Of a DNA stretch of 38,991 nucleotides, positions 7,406 through 15,936 are shown piece by piece. Within the stretch, counting starts at the first letter, position 1, and each line of letters opens with the position of its first letter. The stretch is from Candidatus Gastranaerophilales bacterium. GTDB lineage: Bacteria; Cyanobacteriota; Vampirovibrionia; Gastranaerophilales; Gastranaerophilaceae. The notes beneath the pieces were generated by a model that saw only the letters and a list, made by a program, of their open reading frames with translations, was not told where the DNA came from and ran no database searches. The stretch spans positions 1 to 38,991 of the forward strand of contig CALUSG010000047.1 of the NCBI GenBank assembly GCA_944323365.1. The letters are read 5' to 3'. Position numbers and translations under genes: made by a program.

Positions 7406-9211
7406 ATGTACATCAGGATTATATCATCAATCATATTATTACTGTTAACAACTACAAATGTTTTTGCTTCAGATGTTTATGAACCTATTAATCTTAAAAG
7501 AAACGAAGTAATTTTTACAAGTGCCTCTAAACAAATAAACGTAATTGATCCGACTCCGCAAAAGAACACAAAAGGCAGTATCTTTCCAGGAGGTAGAGGC
7601 CCTAACCAGCTAATAATATATACTTCTGAATTTGGTGACAGAACAAATACGAATGAATATGGTACGGAAGCCATTGTACAAGACAATATAGTTACAATGA
7701 TAAGCGGTGCAAATTCATTTATACCGCTTGATGGTATAGTAATAAGCGGACATGGAGATGCCAAAATATGGATGAATAAAAATATAACTGTCGGTACAAA
7801 GGTTTATATAGATAAACCAAATCAAACCCTCAATGTCTATACAACATCCGAAAGCTATTTATATGAAGCTGAACAAAAAATTTCGGAAACTAAAGCAATG
7901 ATTGATTATTATAAAGGCAAAGCCCCGAATTATAGTTGGAGAACTTCAAGCTGCCATATTGAAGAAGCTGAAAATTATTTAAAAAAAGCACAAAAAGAAT
8001 CTGATGATCAAAAACATGTGCAAAAATACGCAAAACTGGCCATTGAAGAAGCAAACCAGGCAATGGAAACTGTTTTACCTGCACTTCCCGATGAACTTAA
8101 AGGTTATTGGATAAGACCTACCGAAAAAACAGAATCTCAAATTATAGCAACGCTCAATTGCATGGAAAATGCCGGTATAAACACAATATTTTTAGAAACT
8201 TTTTACCACGGAAAAACAATTTTCCCAAGCAACACAATGAAAAAATACGGGTTTTTAGCTCAAAATGAATTATTTAACAGTTTTGACCCACTTTCAATAT
8301 GGATTAAAGAAGCACATAAAAGGAATATGAAAGTCCATATTTGGTTTCAATCATTTTATGTAGGCAATTTAACACCATCCAAAAACCCTCAAAGCATTCT
8401 TGCTGTTCATCCTGAATGGGGGAACAAAACTCAAGCTGATTATTCCAGTTCTGTACCTACAAGTTCTCGTTCAGAGCATAACGGATATTTTTTAGACCCT
8501 GCAAATCCTGAAGTTCAAAAATTTTTGGAAGAATTACTAACAGAAATTATTTGTAACTACAAACCCGATGGAATAAACCTGGATTATATTAGATACCCTC
8601 AGTCAATCTCAAAAAATGTTTCAGGCAGCTGGGGATATACAACTTTTGCAAGACAAGACTTCAAAGACTTATACGGCACTGACCCGATAAATCTAAAATT
8701 AAATGATGACTTATGGGAAAAATGGAATGATTACAGACGTGAAAATATCACCAATTTTGTAAGGAAAATAGGAACTCTCGGCAGACAAACTAATACTTAT
8801 ATAAGTGCTGTTATATTTCCCGACATAGAAAGTGCATTGAATACAAAACAACAAGACTGGCGTACTTGGTCAAAACGAAATTACATAAATGGTTTTACAC
8901 CTTTATTTTTAACTTTTGACCCCAAAATGGTAGCTGCAATGACAAAAGATATAATGTCAATAAAATCACCGAATACAGATATTTATGCCGGAATATTTGT
9001 AACTTTCATGGGCGGCTCAAACGAAGATCTCGTACGGCAAATTCATGAGGCTAGAAAATTAAAATCAAATGGAATTATTCTTTTTGATTATGCACATACC
9101 ACAAAAAATTATACTGAAATGCTTTCCAATAGTGCATTTAAACCGATCAAGAAAAAATCTGTTGAAAAACCCAAAAAGAAAAAAAGATTTTGGTTCTTTA
9201 AAAAGAAATAA
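7406..9211 (+). CDS. Exported GHL10-type (DUF187) glycoside hydrolase
   Basis: A 601-residue exported protein. Residues 1-21 are a signal peptide. Residues about 57-140 form a beta-rich domain (FPGGRGPNQL, GTEAIV, IVISGHGDAKIW). Residues about 150-225 look like a coiled coil. From residue 231 (LKGYWIRPTEKTESQI) a glycoside-hydrolase-like TIM barrel of the GHL10/DUF187 family follows, with the typical NTIFLETFYHGKTIFPS, KVHIWFQSF and DGINLDYIRYP motifs. The tail is strongly basic (KKKKRFWFFKKK). Family members are thought to cleave polysaccharide or peptidoglycan-linked glycans, but the substrate is not established. AAAGGA precedes the ATG. The downstream comEC gene begins 27 bases later but has its own promoter. 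Confidence 0.85.
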   Translation: MYIRIISSIILLLLTTTNVFASDVYEPINLKRNEVIFTSASKQINVIDPTPQKNTKGSIFPGGRGPNQLIIYTSEFGDRTNTNEYGTEAIVQDNIVTMISGANSFIPLDGIVISGHGDAKIWMNKNITVGTKVYIDKPNQTLNVYTTSESYLYEAEQKISETKAMIDYYKGKAPNYSWRTSSCHIEEAENYLKKAQKESDDQKHVQKYAKLAIEEANQAMETVLPALPDELKGYWIRPTEKTESQIIATLNCMENAGINTIFLETFYHGKTIFPSNTMKKYGFLAQNELFNSFDPLSIWIKEAHKRNMKVHIWFQSFYVGNLTPSKNPQSILAVHPEWGNKTQADYSSSVPTSSRSEHNGYFLDPANPEVQKFLEELLTEIICNYKPDGINLDYIRYPQSISKNVSGSWGYTTFARQDFKDLYGTDPINLKLNDDLWEKWNDYRRENITNFVRKIGTLGRQTNTYISAVIFPDIESALNTKQQDWRTWSKRNYINGFTPLFLTFDPKMVAAMTKDIMSIKSPNTDIYAGIFVTFMGGSNEDLVRQIHEARKLKSNGIILFDYAHTTKNYTEMLSNSAFKPIKKKSVEKPKKKKRFWFFKKK

Positions 9212-9217
9212 TTTCCG

Positions 9218-9226
9218 TGTTATAAT
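9218..9226 (+). promoter_or_regulatory. Extended -10 promoter of comEC
   Basis: TGTTATAAT gives a TGn-extended -10 hexamer at 9221-9226. Transcription would start about six bases before the comEC ATG, leaving almost no leader. The intergenic gap is only 27 bases, so some read-through from the upstream operon is also likely. Confidence 0.5.
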
Positions 9227-9238
9227 TTTTTCGTTGGG

Positions 9239-11668
9239 ATGTTAAATGAAGATATAAATTTAACATTGCAGAATAAAAATGCTGTAATGTTCATAACATC
9301 ATTTATATTTATGGCAGGTATTTTGTCATACTTCAATAATTGTGCGTTAATTTCAGCCGGAATCATAACATTATTGGGTGTATTTTTGATTCTCCAAAAA
9401 AAATTAACGATTAAATATGTCATATTTTGGATATTAATTTTTTATTTTGGTTTTTTCAATTCATACTTTAGAATAAAAAACTCTGACGATATTTATAATA
9501 TAGCACCTGTAGATACTCAGATAAGCGGGCAAATTGTATCAATACCAAACAGTACAAAACCCGGAAAAACCAGCTTCTTTCTAAAAATAAACTCCGTAGC
9601 AAATGAACACATTAATGGAAAAAGTTATGTAACAATAAATTTTGAAGATGTACCACCAAATTTGAACATAGGTGATTATGTAAACATTAACGGCAAAATA
9701 AGAAGACCGTTCAAAGCAGGGAATCCATCACAGTTTGATTATGGTAAATACCTAAGAAATTTCAACACTTTTTCAGTAATATACGCTGATAAATCAGATT
9801 GTAAAATATCAAATAATGAACTCAATTTAAACTGGAAATTTTTAAGAAAATTAAATGAAGTACGAAATAGTATCATACAAAGCCACGCTAAATATTTACA
9901 ATCGCCGCATTTAGAAATATTAGGAGGAATAGTATTTGGTGATGACGCAGTTGCACCGCCGGATTATATAAAAACTACATTTATAAATTCAGGTTTATTA
10001 CATATTTTAGCTGCCTCAGGTATGAACGTAGCTTTTATATTTGGTTTTTGGTTTTTCATAATGAGATATTTAAGGATACCATTCAAAATAAATATAACCG
10101 GCGGGATAATAATGGTAATATTATACACGTTAATGACAGGACTTGGACCCTCAGTATTACGAGCCGCATTAATGCTTTTATTTATTCAAATAGGGAAATT
10201 AATCGATAGAGATACAAATAGTGTTTCACTTTTATCATTTATTGCATTTTTACTATTGATATATAACCCATCGTTTATAAATGATGTTGGTTTTCAATTA
10301 TCATTTATTGTAACATTTGGCATTTTAACAACCGGTATGGTTATATTTGAAAAACTGCAAAATATAAAACTCGCTGAATGGCTAAAAGGAGGAATTTTAA
10401 TCCCTATAATTGCACAAATATGGGTGGCTCCGATACAGATGTTTTATTTTAACACCTTCAGCACATATTCAATTATTGCAAATATTCTAACTGTGCCATT
10501 TTTAAGTATTGTAAGTTTTGGAGGATTTATAAGTTCTATCCTGGCCTGCATAAGACCTACTGCTGATTTTGTTTGTATGATATTTGACTTTGTACTTAAA
10601 TATGTTTTAAATATCATTGTAATAATTTCAGACTATTTTTCAAAATTACCTGACGCAATAATACAAACCACACATCCATCAATTTTGCAGTTATTAATTT
10701 ATTATTCTATAATTTTGTTATTAACATTAATCATAAAAATCGGAATAAACAAAAAGCTCATGGCTGCATCCCTTGGTTTAATAATTACTTTAGCATTATC
10801 TATGATTAATATTCCTAACCACAAAATGGAAATTATAACATTTGATGTAGGTAATGCGGACGCATTTTTATTAAAGACTCCTGATGATAAATATTTTATA
10901 ATAGATACTGCCAAACAAAGCTATAAAAGCAGTGCATCTACAGCTAAAATGGTTATAATTAAATATTTAAAAGATCGTGGAATAAAAAATATTGAAGGAA
11001 TGATACTTACCCATTTTGATTTAGATCACGCAGGCGGGGCAGTAGACCTTATTAAAGAATTACATATAAAAAACGTGTACGTAAATTCATTAAAGCAAGA
11101 GAATTATACGGTTAAACAAATATTTTGTACGGCTGATAAAGCAGGTTTAAAACCCCAACTTGCTAAAAATAACAATATAATCTACAGCGAAAATAATTTA
11201 CAAATAAAGACACTAATTGCCAATATACCAAATAATGACAATGAAAATTCAATAATAACATTATTAAGTTATAAAGATTTTGATATGTTATTTATGGGAG
11301 ATGCCGGAATAACTGCGTTTAATAAAGTAAAAAATAACATTCCACAAAATATAGAAACATTAAAAGTAGGACACCACGGAGGCAGAAATGTAGTAAATAA
11401 AGCAATGCTTGAATATATAAAAAGTCCGGTTTCAATAGTATCAACAGGACCAAATGTTTTTGGACATCCAAACCAAAGTACAATTGATATTCTTTCACGT
11501 AATAGCAAAATTTACAGAACTGATAGAATGAATTCCATTAAAATTATTACTGATGGAAAAACATTTGATGTCTATACATTTAATCGTATAAATAAAAAAT
11601 ATAAAAACTCAATAAAATTAAACTGTATTAATCAATCTGCTCCGGCAGTTCAGGCAAAGCCTTACTAG
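9239..11668 (+). CDS. comEC: ComEC/Rec2-family DNA uptake channel protein
   Basis: ComEC is the inner-membrane channel that takes single-stranded DNA into the cell during natural transformation. At 809 residues this is full length. The N-terminal helices and DUF4131-type domain (to about residue 200) are followed by the competence domain, starting near LEILGGIVFGDD and containing LHILAASGMNVAF and the LTGLGPSVLRAALM-type helix. A C-terminal metallo-beta-lactamase domain starts near residue 530 (ITFDVGNADAFLL) and keeps the metal motif THFDLDHAGG (about 590) and GHHGG (about 710). These residues suggest an active nuclease domain. The gene's last 41 bases overlap the end of rmuC on the other strand. 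No other competence genes are in the window. Confidence 0.93.
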   Translation: MLNEDINLTLQNKNAVMFITSFIFMAGILSYFNNCALISAGIITLLGVFLILQKKLTIKYVIFWILIFYFGFFNSYFRIKNSDDIYNIAPVDTQISGQIVSIPNSTKPGKTSFFLKINSVANEHINGKSYVTINFEDVPPNLNIGDYVNINGKIRRPFKAGNPSQFDYGKYLRNFNTFSVIYADKSDCKISNNELNLNWKFLRKLNEVRNSIIQSHAKYLQSPHLEILGGIVFGDDAVAPPDYIKTTFINSGLLHILAASGMNVAFIFGFWFFIMRYLRIPFKINITGGIIMVILYTLMTGLGPSVLRAALMLLFIQIGKLIDRDTNSVSLLSFIAFLLLIYNPSFINDVGFQLSFIVTFGILTTGMVIFEKLQNIKLAEWLKGGILIPIIAQIWVAPIQMFYFNTFSTYSIIANILTVPFLSIVSFGGFISSILACIRPTADFVCMIFDFVLKYVLNIIVIISDYFSKLPDAIIQTTHPSILQLLIYYSIILLLTLIIKIGINKKLMAASLGLIITLALSMINIPNHKMEIITFDVGNADAFLLKTPDDKYFIIDTAKQSYKSSASTAKMVIIKYLKDRGIKNIEGMILTHFDLDHAGGAVDLIKELHIKNVYVNSLKQENYTVKQIFCTADKAGLKPQLAKNNNIIYSENNLQIKTLIANIPNNDNENSIITLLSYKDFDMLFMGDAGITAFNKVKNNIPQNIETLKVGHHGGRNVVNKAMLEYIKSPVSIVSTGPNVFGHPNQSTIDILSRNSKIYRTDRMNSIKIITDGKTFDVYTFNRINKKYKNSIKLNCINQSAPAVQAKPY

Positions 11669-12665
11669 CCTTTACTCCCAACTCTTCTATACGTGATAAC
11701 TGATTAATAATATTATCTCTTCCGCTCAGACGAGTAACCGCTGAATTAAATGCATTTTTAATTTTTTGCATATCGTTCAACAAGTCAGCAAATTTATCAA
11801 TCATCTTTCCGCAAATTCTTGAAATTTCAATAGCATTTTTATTTTGCCTGTCTACAACATGGAAAGAATTAATGATTTTTAAAGCTGCCAAAAGCGTTGA
11901 CGGAGAAACCGGCATAACATTATTTTTCCAGGCATAATCCCACAAACTGCAATCCTCACAAAAAAGCATTGAGTAACAACTTTCAATCGGTATAAACATC
12001 AAGACAAAATCAGGTGATTTTTCATCAGCAGCATAATCTCTTTTTGCCAAAACAGTAATATGATTTTTAGTAGAGTCAATAAATTGTTTTAGATGAACAT
12101 CTTTTTCATAATCATTATCACTATTTATATAAGAGTCCCAAGAAGAAAAAGAGGTTTTAGCATCAATATAAATACATCTTGAATCAGGTAAAAATATTGT
12201 CGCATCCGGCCGGCCTTCGGAAATTCCTGATTGAAGCTTGTATTCTTCATTTTTACGAAGCCCTGAAGACTCTAATACTTTTTCCAACACTATTTCGCCC
12301 CACTTACCGGATGTTCGGTTATCAGACTTCATTGCATTTGCCAGTAAAGTTGCGTCAGTAGAAATTCTTTTACCTGTTTCCAAAAAGTTTTTTATATTCA
12401 TATCAAATATAGTAAAATTCTCTTTTTCAAGTTTAAAATTTTCTTCTGTTCTGCGTTCAAAATCTTCTATACGTTCTTTAAACAATTTAAAAAATTCATC
12501 TAATTTTTCACGGCTTTGATCAGAAATTTCAGAAGAACTTTCTTTAAAAATTCTATTTGCCAAATTCTCAAAATCAGCTCTGGTATGTTTTTGAGCAAAA
12601 ATAAATGGTAGTGCAACACACACTGCCCCAAATATAAATCCCCCGATAAATATTAAAATTTCCAT
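11628..12665 (-). CDS. rmuC: RmuC-family DNA recombination protein
   Basis: RmuC limits recombination at inverted repeats and is a predicted nuclease-fold protein. The 345-residue product has one N-terminal membrane segment (residues about 3-24), then a coiled coil (about 30-95). The conserved RmuC domain follows, including SGKWGEIVLEKVLESSGL, GRPDATIFLPD, the acidic-lysine strand IYIDAKTSFSSW, and FVLMFIPIESCYS. AAGGAGAA lies before the ATG. The end overlaps convergent comEC by 41 bases. Pairing of a DNA-uptake gene and a recombination gene end to end is suggestive, but they are on opposite strands and need not be co-regulated. Confidence 0.92.
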   Translation of the reverse strand: MEILIFIGGFIFGAVCVALPFIFAQKHTRADFENLANRIFKESSSEISDQSREKLDEFFKLFKERIEDFERRTEENFKLEKENFTIFDMNIKNFLETGKRISTDATLLANAMKSDNRTSGKWGEIVLEKVLESSGLRKNEEYKLQSGISEGRPDATIFLPDSRCIYIDAKTSFSSWDSYINSDNDYEKDVHLKQFIDSTKNHITVLAKRDYAADEKSPDFVLMFIPIESCYSMLFCEDCSLWDYAWKNNVMPVSPSTLLAALKIINSFHVVDRQNKNAIEISRICGKMIDKFADLLNDMQKIKNAFNSAVTRLSGRDNIINQLSRIEELGVKASKALPELPEQID

Positions 12666-12756
12666 AATTTCTCCTTAAAAAAATTATACCACAATTGATG
12701 TACATTAAAAAATGTATCAGAAAATTATTTACAAAAAAATCAACCATGCTGCAAAT

Positions 12757-12780
12757 CATGATTTAGAGCATGATTTAGAC
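12757..12780. repeat. Tandem 12-bp repeat upstream of the response-regulator gene
   Basis: CATGATTTAGAG (12757-12768) is followed at once by CATGATTTAGAC (12769-12780), differing only in the last base. Further CCATG/CATGG half-sites flank it at 12743-12747, 12820-12824 and 12844-12848. The block lies in the 246-bp gap before the NarL-type regulator gene and about 100 bases upstream of a -10-like TATAAA (12878-12883) that lacks a good -35. It could be a regulator binding site; that is inference. Confidence 0.5.
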
Positions 12781-12911
12781 AAATATCAATCCATAGATTT
12801 ACGCCAATTTCTCAAACTGCCATGACTACAATATCAATCAAGGCATGGATGAATAAAACCATCCGAAAATAGTAGTATATAAAGTGTAGTTATCAACAAA
12901 GGGGAGATAAA

Positions 12912-13610
12912 ATGAGAGAGTTTAGAAGTAAATTACGAATTCTGCTAATAGATGATAATTCTGATCATCTAAGAGGAGTAAAAGAATTAATTAATCTTGA
13001 AAGTAATTATGAAGTTGTTGGAACAACAACCAGTGCACATATAGGTATTAACTTAATTAAAAAATATCAGCCGGACATAGTCTTAATGGATATGAATATG
13101 CCCGAAAAAGACGGTTTACATGCAATTCAAGACATTGAAAAACTTGAACTTAATACAAAAGTGATTGCATTAAGCGGATATGACGATGCCGATTTGATTT
13201 TTAGAGCAATGAAAATCGGAGCAAAAGGATATGTGTTAAAAACTATGGCTTCAGCACAACTCATTTATGCAATAGATGAAGTTGCTGCCGGTAAAATTTA
13301 TCTACCTTCTGTGTTATCTTCAAGATTCTTTGAATATTTCCAAAATACATTCAAAGAAGAAACAAAACTTTCAGAATCCGAAAACTTATTGTATCAATTA
13401 ACATCTAGAGAAGAAGAAGTTTTGGATTTATTAACACAAGGTAATAACTACAAGGGTATTGCAAAAAAATTATTTATATCAGAAACTACAGTAAAGACAC
13501 ATGTAAACAATATATTCCAAAAATTACAAGTAAATGACCGTACGCAAGCTGTTTTATATGCTCTTAATAACGGCTTTGCAAATAAAAGAAAAGCCAAAAT
13601 GGCTGTTTAA
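12912..13610 (+). CDS. NarL/FixJ-family response regulator
   Basis: A 232-residue two-component response regulator. The receiver domain (about residues 7-125) has the acidic pair D14-D15, the phospho-accepting D60 in LMDMNMPEKDG, S88 and the conserved K110. A linker is followed by a LuxR-type helix-turn-helix (about 165-225: LTSREEEVLDLL, ISETTVKTHVNNIFQKL). Such proteins activate or repress transcription after phosphorylation. GGGGAG precedes the ATG. The histidine-kinase gene follows after 44 bases, with a stable hairpin between, so the two are a likely cognate pair. The target genes are unknown. Confidence 0.93.
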   Translation: MREFRSKLRILLIDDNSDHLRGVKELINLESNYEVVGTTTSAHIGINLIKKYQPDIVLMDMNMPEKDGLHAIQDIEKLELNTKVIALSGYDDADLIFRAMKIGAKGYVLKTMASAQLIYAIDEVAAGKIYLPSVLSSRFFEYFQNTFKEETKLSESENLLYQLTSREEEVLDLLTQGNNYKGIAKKLFISETTVKTHVNNIFQKLQVNDRTQAVLYALNNGFANKRKAKMAV

Positions 13611-13619
13611 ATAGGAATT

Positions 13620-13644
13620 AAGGTTCAGCATAACGCTGAACCTT
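13620..13644 (+). other. Intercistronic hairpin between regulator and kinase genes
   Basis: AAGGTTCAGC and GCTGAACCTT form a 10-bp perfect stem with a five-base loop. The following bases (ATTATTAAAG) are not a real T run, so this is not a classical terminator. It ends 10 bases before the kinase ATG and may act as a partial terminator, an mRNA processing or stability element, or a block to ribosome entry. Confidence 0.65.
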
Positions 13645-13654
13645 ATTATTAAAG

Positions 13655-14317
13655 ATGAACGATTTAGAATTAATAAAACTACAAACAAGATGCGTATCAC
13701 ACGAAATAAGAAACCACGTTTCTATATGTGATATGTATATAGAGATAATAAAAAGGAATATGGAACGTGACGGTTATGACAATAAATCCGTCGCAAACGC
13801 CATCGAATGTATAAAAAAATCTCTAAAAATCATTGGTAACTCTTTAATAGATTTAAAATCAATGAACAATTATACCCCTCAAAATTGTGATTTTAAAAGA
13901 ATTGTAGAAGAAGGGTTTCAACTTTCTACTCCATATACGCAAGGCAAAAATATAGAAATGAAATGTTTTGTCAAAAATACTGCACAGATCTATGTTGATG
14001 AAAACAAATTCCTTGCCTGTATTGTAAATATAATTAAAAACGCAATTGAAGCAATAGAAATTAAGGGCGAAATTAACGTCATTGCAGAGATAAAAGATAA
14101 CCACGGTCATATAAGGATTTCCAATAACGGAAAAATGATATCAAAAGAAAAACAAAAAGAAATTTTCGAAGAAGGATTTACTACAAAACCAACAGGCTGC
14201 GGACTGGGTTTACATATTTGTAAAACAAACCTGGAAGCACAAAATGCAGAATTAAAGCTTAATAAATCAACAAGGACAATTACCGAGTTTGAGATAATTG
14301 TCCCGGTTAATGAGTAG
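13655..14317 (+). CDS. Soluble sensor histidine kinase without a visible sensor domain
   Basis: A 220-residue histidine kinase made only of the catalytic core. The phospho-accepting H16 lies in CVSHEIRNH right at the N-terminus. The ATPase domain shows the N box (IVNIIKNAIEAI), a G1-like box reading SNNGKMIS where many kinases have DNGxG, an F box (IFEEGFTTK) and a clear G2 box (GCGLGLHICK). There is no membrane segment or PAS/GAF domain, so it must receive its signal through a partner or directly in the cytosol. The ribosome site is poor (AAAG), and a hairpin precedes the gene, which may keep kinase levels below those of the regulator. It ends two bases from the convergent Lys-rich gene. Confidence 0.88.
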   Translation: MNDLELIKLQTRCVSHEIRNHVSICDMYIEIIKRNMERDGYDNKSVANAIECIKKSLKIIGNSLIDLKSMNNYTPQNCDFKRIVEEGFQLSTPYTQGKNIEMKCFVKNTAQIYVDENKFLACIVNIIKNAIEAIEIKGEINVIAEIKDNHGHIRISNNGKMISKEKQKEIFEEGFTTKPTGCGLGLHICKTNLEAQNAELKLNKSTRTITEFEIIVPVNE

Positions 14318-14319
14318 TG

Positions 14320-15417
14320 TTAAGCAGATAATTGAAATTCTTCTTCCTGTTGAATGTCATTTCTTTTATTATGCATCAAGCCACCTACAATAGCACCGGC
14401 AGCTATAATTGCAGAAGCCGCTATACCCAATTTACCTTTAATTGAAATTTTCTTACCGGTTTTTACGGCAGTTTCAACGGATTGCTCAGCAGCTTGTTTC
14501 ACCGGCCTTGCGACAGTTTCAACTGGTTTTTCTAGAACGTCTTTTCCTGCTTTTTTAAGTGCCTCAAAATGTTCTTCAAATACTTTTGCTGATTCTTCTG
14601 CACTGTGGAATACAGGTGGTCTAAGTGAACGTGCCTTAGCTGCTTCATAAGCTTTCCGTGCTTCTGTTGTCATTATACCATTTTGAGTACAATAATGTCT
14701 GTCACGATTGATTTTGATATTATTTAACCTATTTTGACGATGTTCATGTTTAGATTTTTGTATTTGAACTTTTTTAGCTTTCTTTTTAGCTTTCTTTTTA
14801 GCTTTAGCTGAAACATGTTCACTCGTATCAACAGCAGCCATTTCCTTTTTAAGCAATTCTAATGCTTTTTTGTCTCCAGATTTTTTTATATTTTCTATAT
14901 GTTCAGATAAATTGGACGGGCCTTGATGTTTTTTATCTACCATTCCATCAATTAATTGGGCTCTACGAGATGATTTATTTTTAATAGGTGTATCATTATT
15001 AACTTTATGAACATTTTCTGTACCAAACGCTGCACGTAAATCATCTTCTAAAGATTCACGAAACTGTTGTTGTTCTTTTTTCGTCATATTATAATATTCT
15101 TTTTCAGACATTTTTGGTGCAGATTTTACATTTTCATTTTTATAAACATCTGCTGCTTTTGATGCCTTCAATTTTTTAACGGCTCTATTGGTCTTTATTG
15201 TAGCATTTGTAGTATAGTTTGCTTTTAACGCATTTAAATCTGCCTTTCTGACCAATTCTTGTGCCTGTGCCATTTCTTTTGGACTAACTTTAGTCCCGTT
15301 TTTTTTCATATCCTGAAGGCCATTTCTTACCTTTACTTCTAATTCCGGTCTTGTTGCATTTGGATTTTGCTGTATAACATTATTAACAAATGAAACTACA
15401 TCAATTCTTGATCCCAT
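14320..15417 (-). CDS. Lys-rich protein with a C-terminal membrane segment, unknown function
   Basis: I do not recognise this 365-residue protein. It is strongly basic, with the run KAKKKAKKKAKK near residue 205. In the DNA that run reads as tandem 12-base repeats at about 14776-14800. It is mostly helical and hydrophilic. Near the C-terminus there is one hydrophobic segment (AASAIIAAGAIVGGLM, about residues 331-346) and then an acidic tail. This looks like a tail-anchored protein with most of its chain in the cytosol, possibly binding nucleic acid. The ATG follows a good AAGGAAG site. It is convergent with the kinase gene (two-base gap) and divergent from the OadG-like gene. Confidence 0.6.
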   Translation of the reverse strand: MGSRIDVVSFVNNVIQQNPNATRPELEVKVRNGLQDMKKNGTKVSPKEMAQAQELVRKADLNALKANYTTNATIKTNRAVKKLKASKAADVYKNENVKSAPKMSEKEYYNMTKKEQQQFRESLEDDLRAAFGTENVHKVNNDTPIKNKSSRRAQLIDGMVDKKHQGPSNLSEHIENIKKSGDKKALELLKKEMAAVDTSEHVSAKAKKKAKKKAKKVQIQKSKHEHRQNRLNNIKINRDRHYCTQNGIMTTEARKAYEAAKARSLRPPVFHSAEESAKVFEEHFEALKKAGKDVLEKPVETVARPVKQAAEQSVETAVKTGKKISIKGKLGIAASAIIAAGAIVGGLMHNKRNDIQQEEEFQLSA

Positions 15418-15500
15418 AACTTTTCTTCCTTTTTATACAGTACCTACATATAATATAAAAATCATGCAAGTGGAAAAAATTGCTACAGACACATTTCGAC

Positions 15501-15515
15501 CATACCATACCATAC
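15501..15515. repeat. Three tandem CATAC repeats in a divergent intergenic region
   Basis: CATAC occurs three times head to tail in the 274-base gap between the divergent Lys-rich and OadG-like genes. The rest of the gap is AT-rich with no gene. The repeats could be a regulator site or simply a short tandem repeat. Confidence 0.45.
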
Positions 15516-15691
15516 CGGCATTATAACTGGATTTCAGCTATTTTTAAATTCATTTTACATTTCGTTACATTTGATATATAGTTAAATACAAATAATTTAT
15601 AAATACAATTAATTTTAGTTTTAAGAAAGAACATAACTAAACAATATTGATATTTTGTATATTTATTGTAGAATAAAAAAAGGAGAACAAA

Positions 15692-15931
15692 ATGGAAAAT
15701 ATATCTTTATTACAAGACGGAACAGCTATTATGTGTTTAGGGATGGGATTTGTATTTACATTTCTTGCAATAATGGTTATAACAATGAACATAATGTCTT
15801 ATGTAATCAAAAAAATTAATATATTATTTCCTGAAGAAATACATTCTGCCGTAACATATTCACAAAAGAATAAAGCTACTGCAGATAGTGACATAGCACT
15901 TGCAATAGCTTTAGCGTATTCTCAAAAATAA
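15692..15931 (+). CDS. Oxaloacetate decarboxylase gamma (OadG)-like subunit
   Basis: The 79-residue protein has one N-terminal membrane helix with the OadG-like pattern LGMGFVFTFLAIMVITMNIMS, a short hydrophilic linker, and a C-terminal helix of the kind DSDIALAIALAYSQK. In sodium-pumping decarboxylases the gamma subunit anchors the biotin-bearing alpha subunit to the membrane beta subunit. No alpha or beta gene is in the window, so this is an orphan or part of a dispersed complex. AAAGGAGAA precedes the ATG. Its stop is 5 bases from the end of the convergent esterase gene. Confidence 0.72.
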   Translation: MENISLLQDGTAIMCLGMGFVFTFLAIMVITMNIMSYVIKKINILFPEEIHSAVTYSQKNKATADSDIALAIALAYSQK

Positions 15932-15936
15932 TAAAT

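Noticed and set aside
12574-12759. 61-codon minus-strand frame over the start of rmuC
   Set aside because: It overlaps rmuC in another frame, lacks a ribosome site and has a composition typical of a shadow frame.
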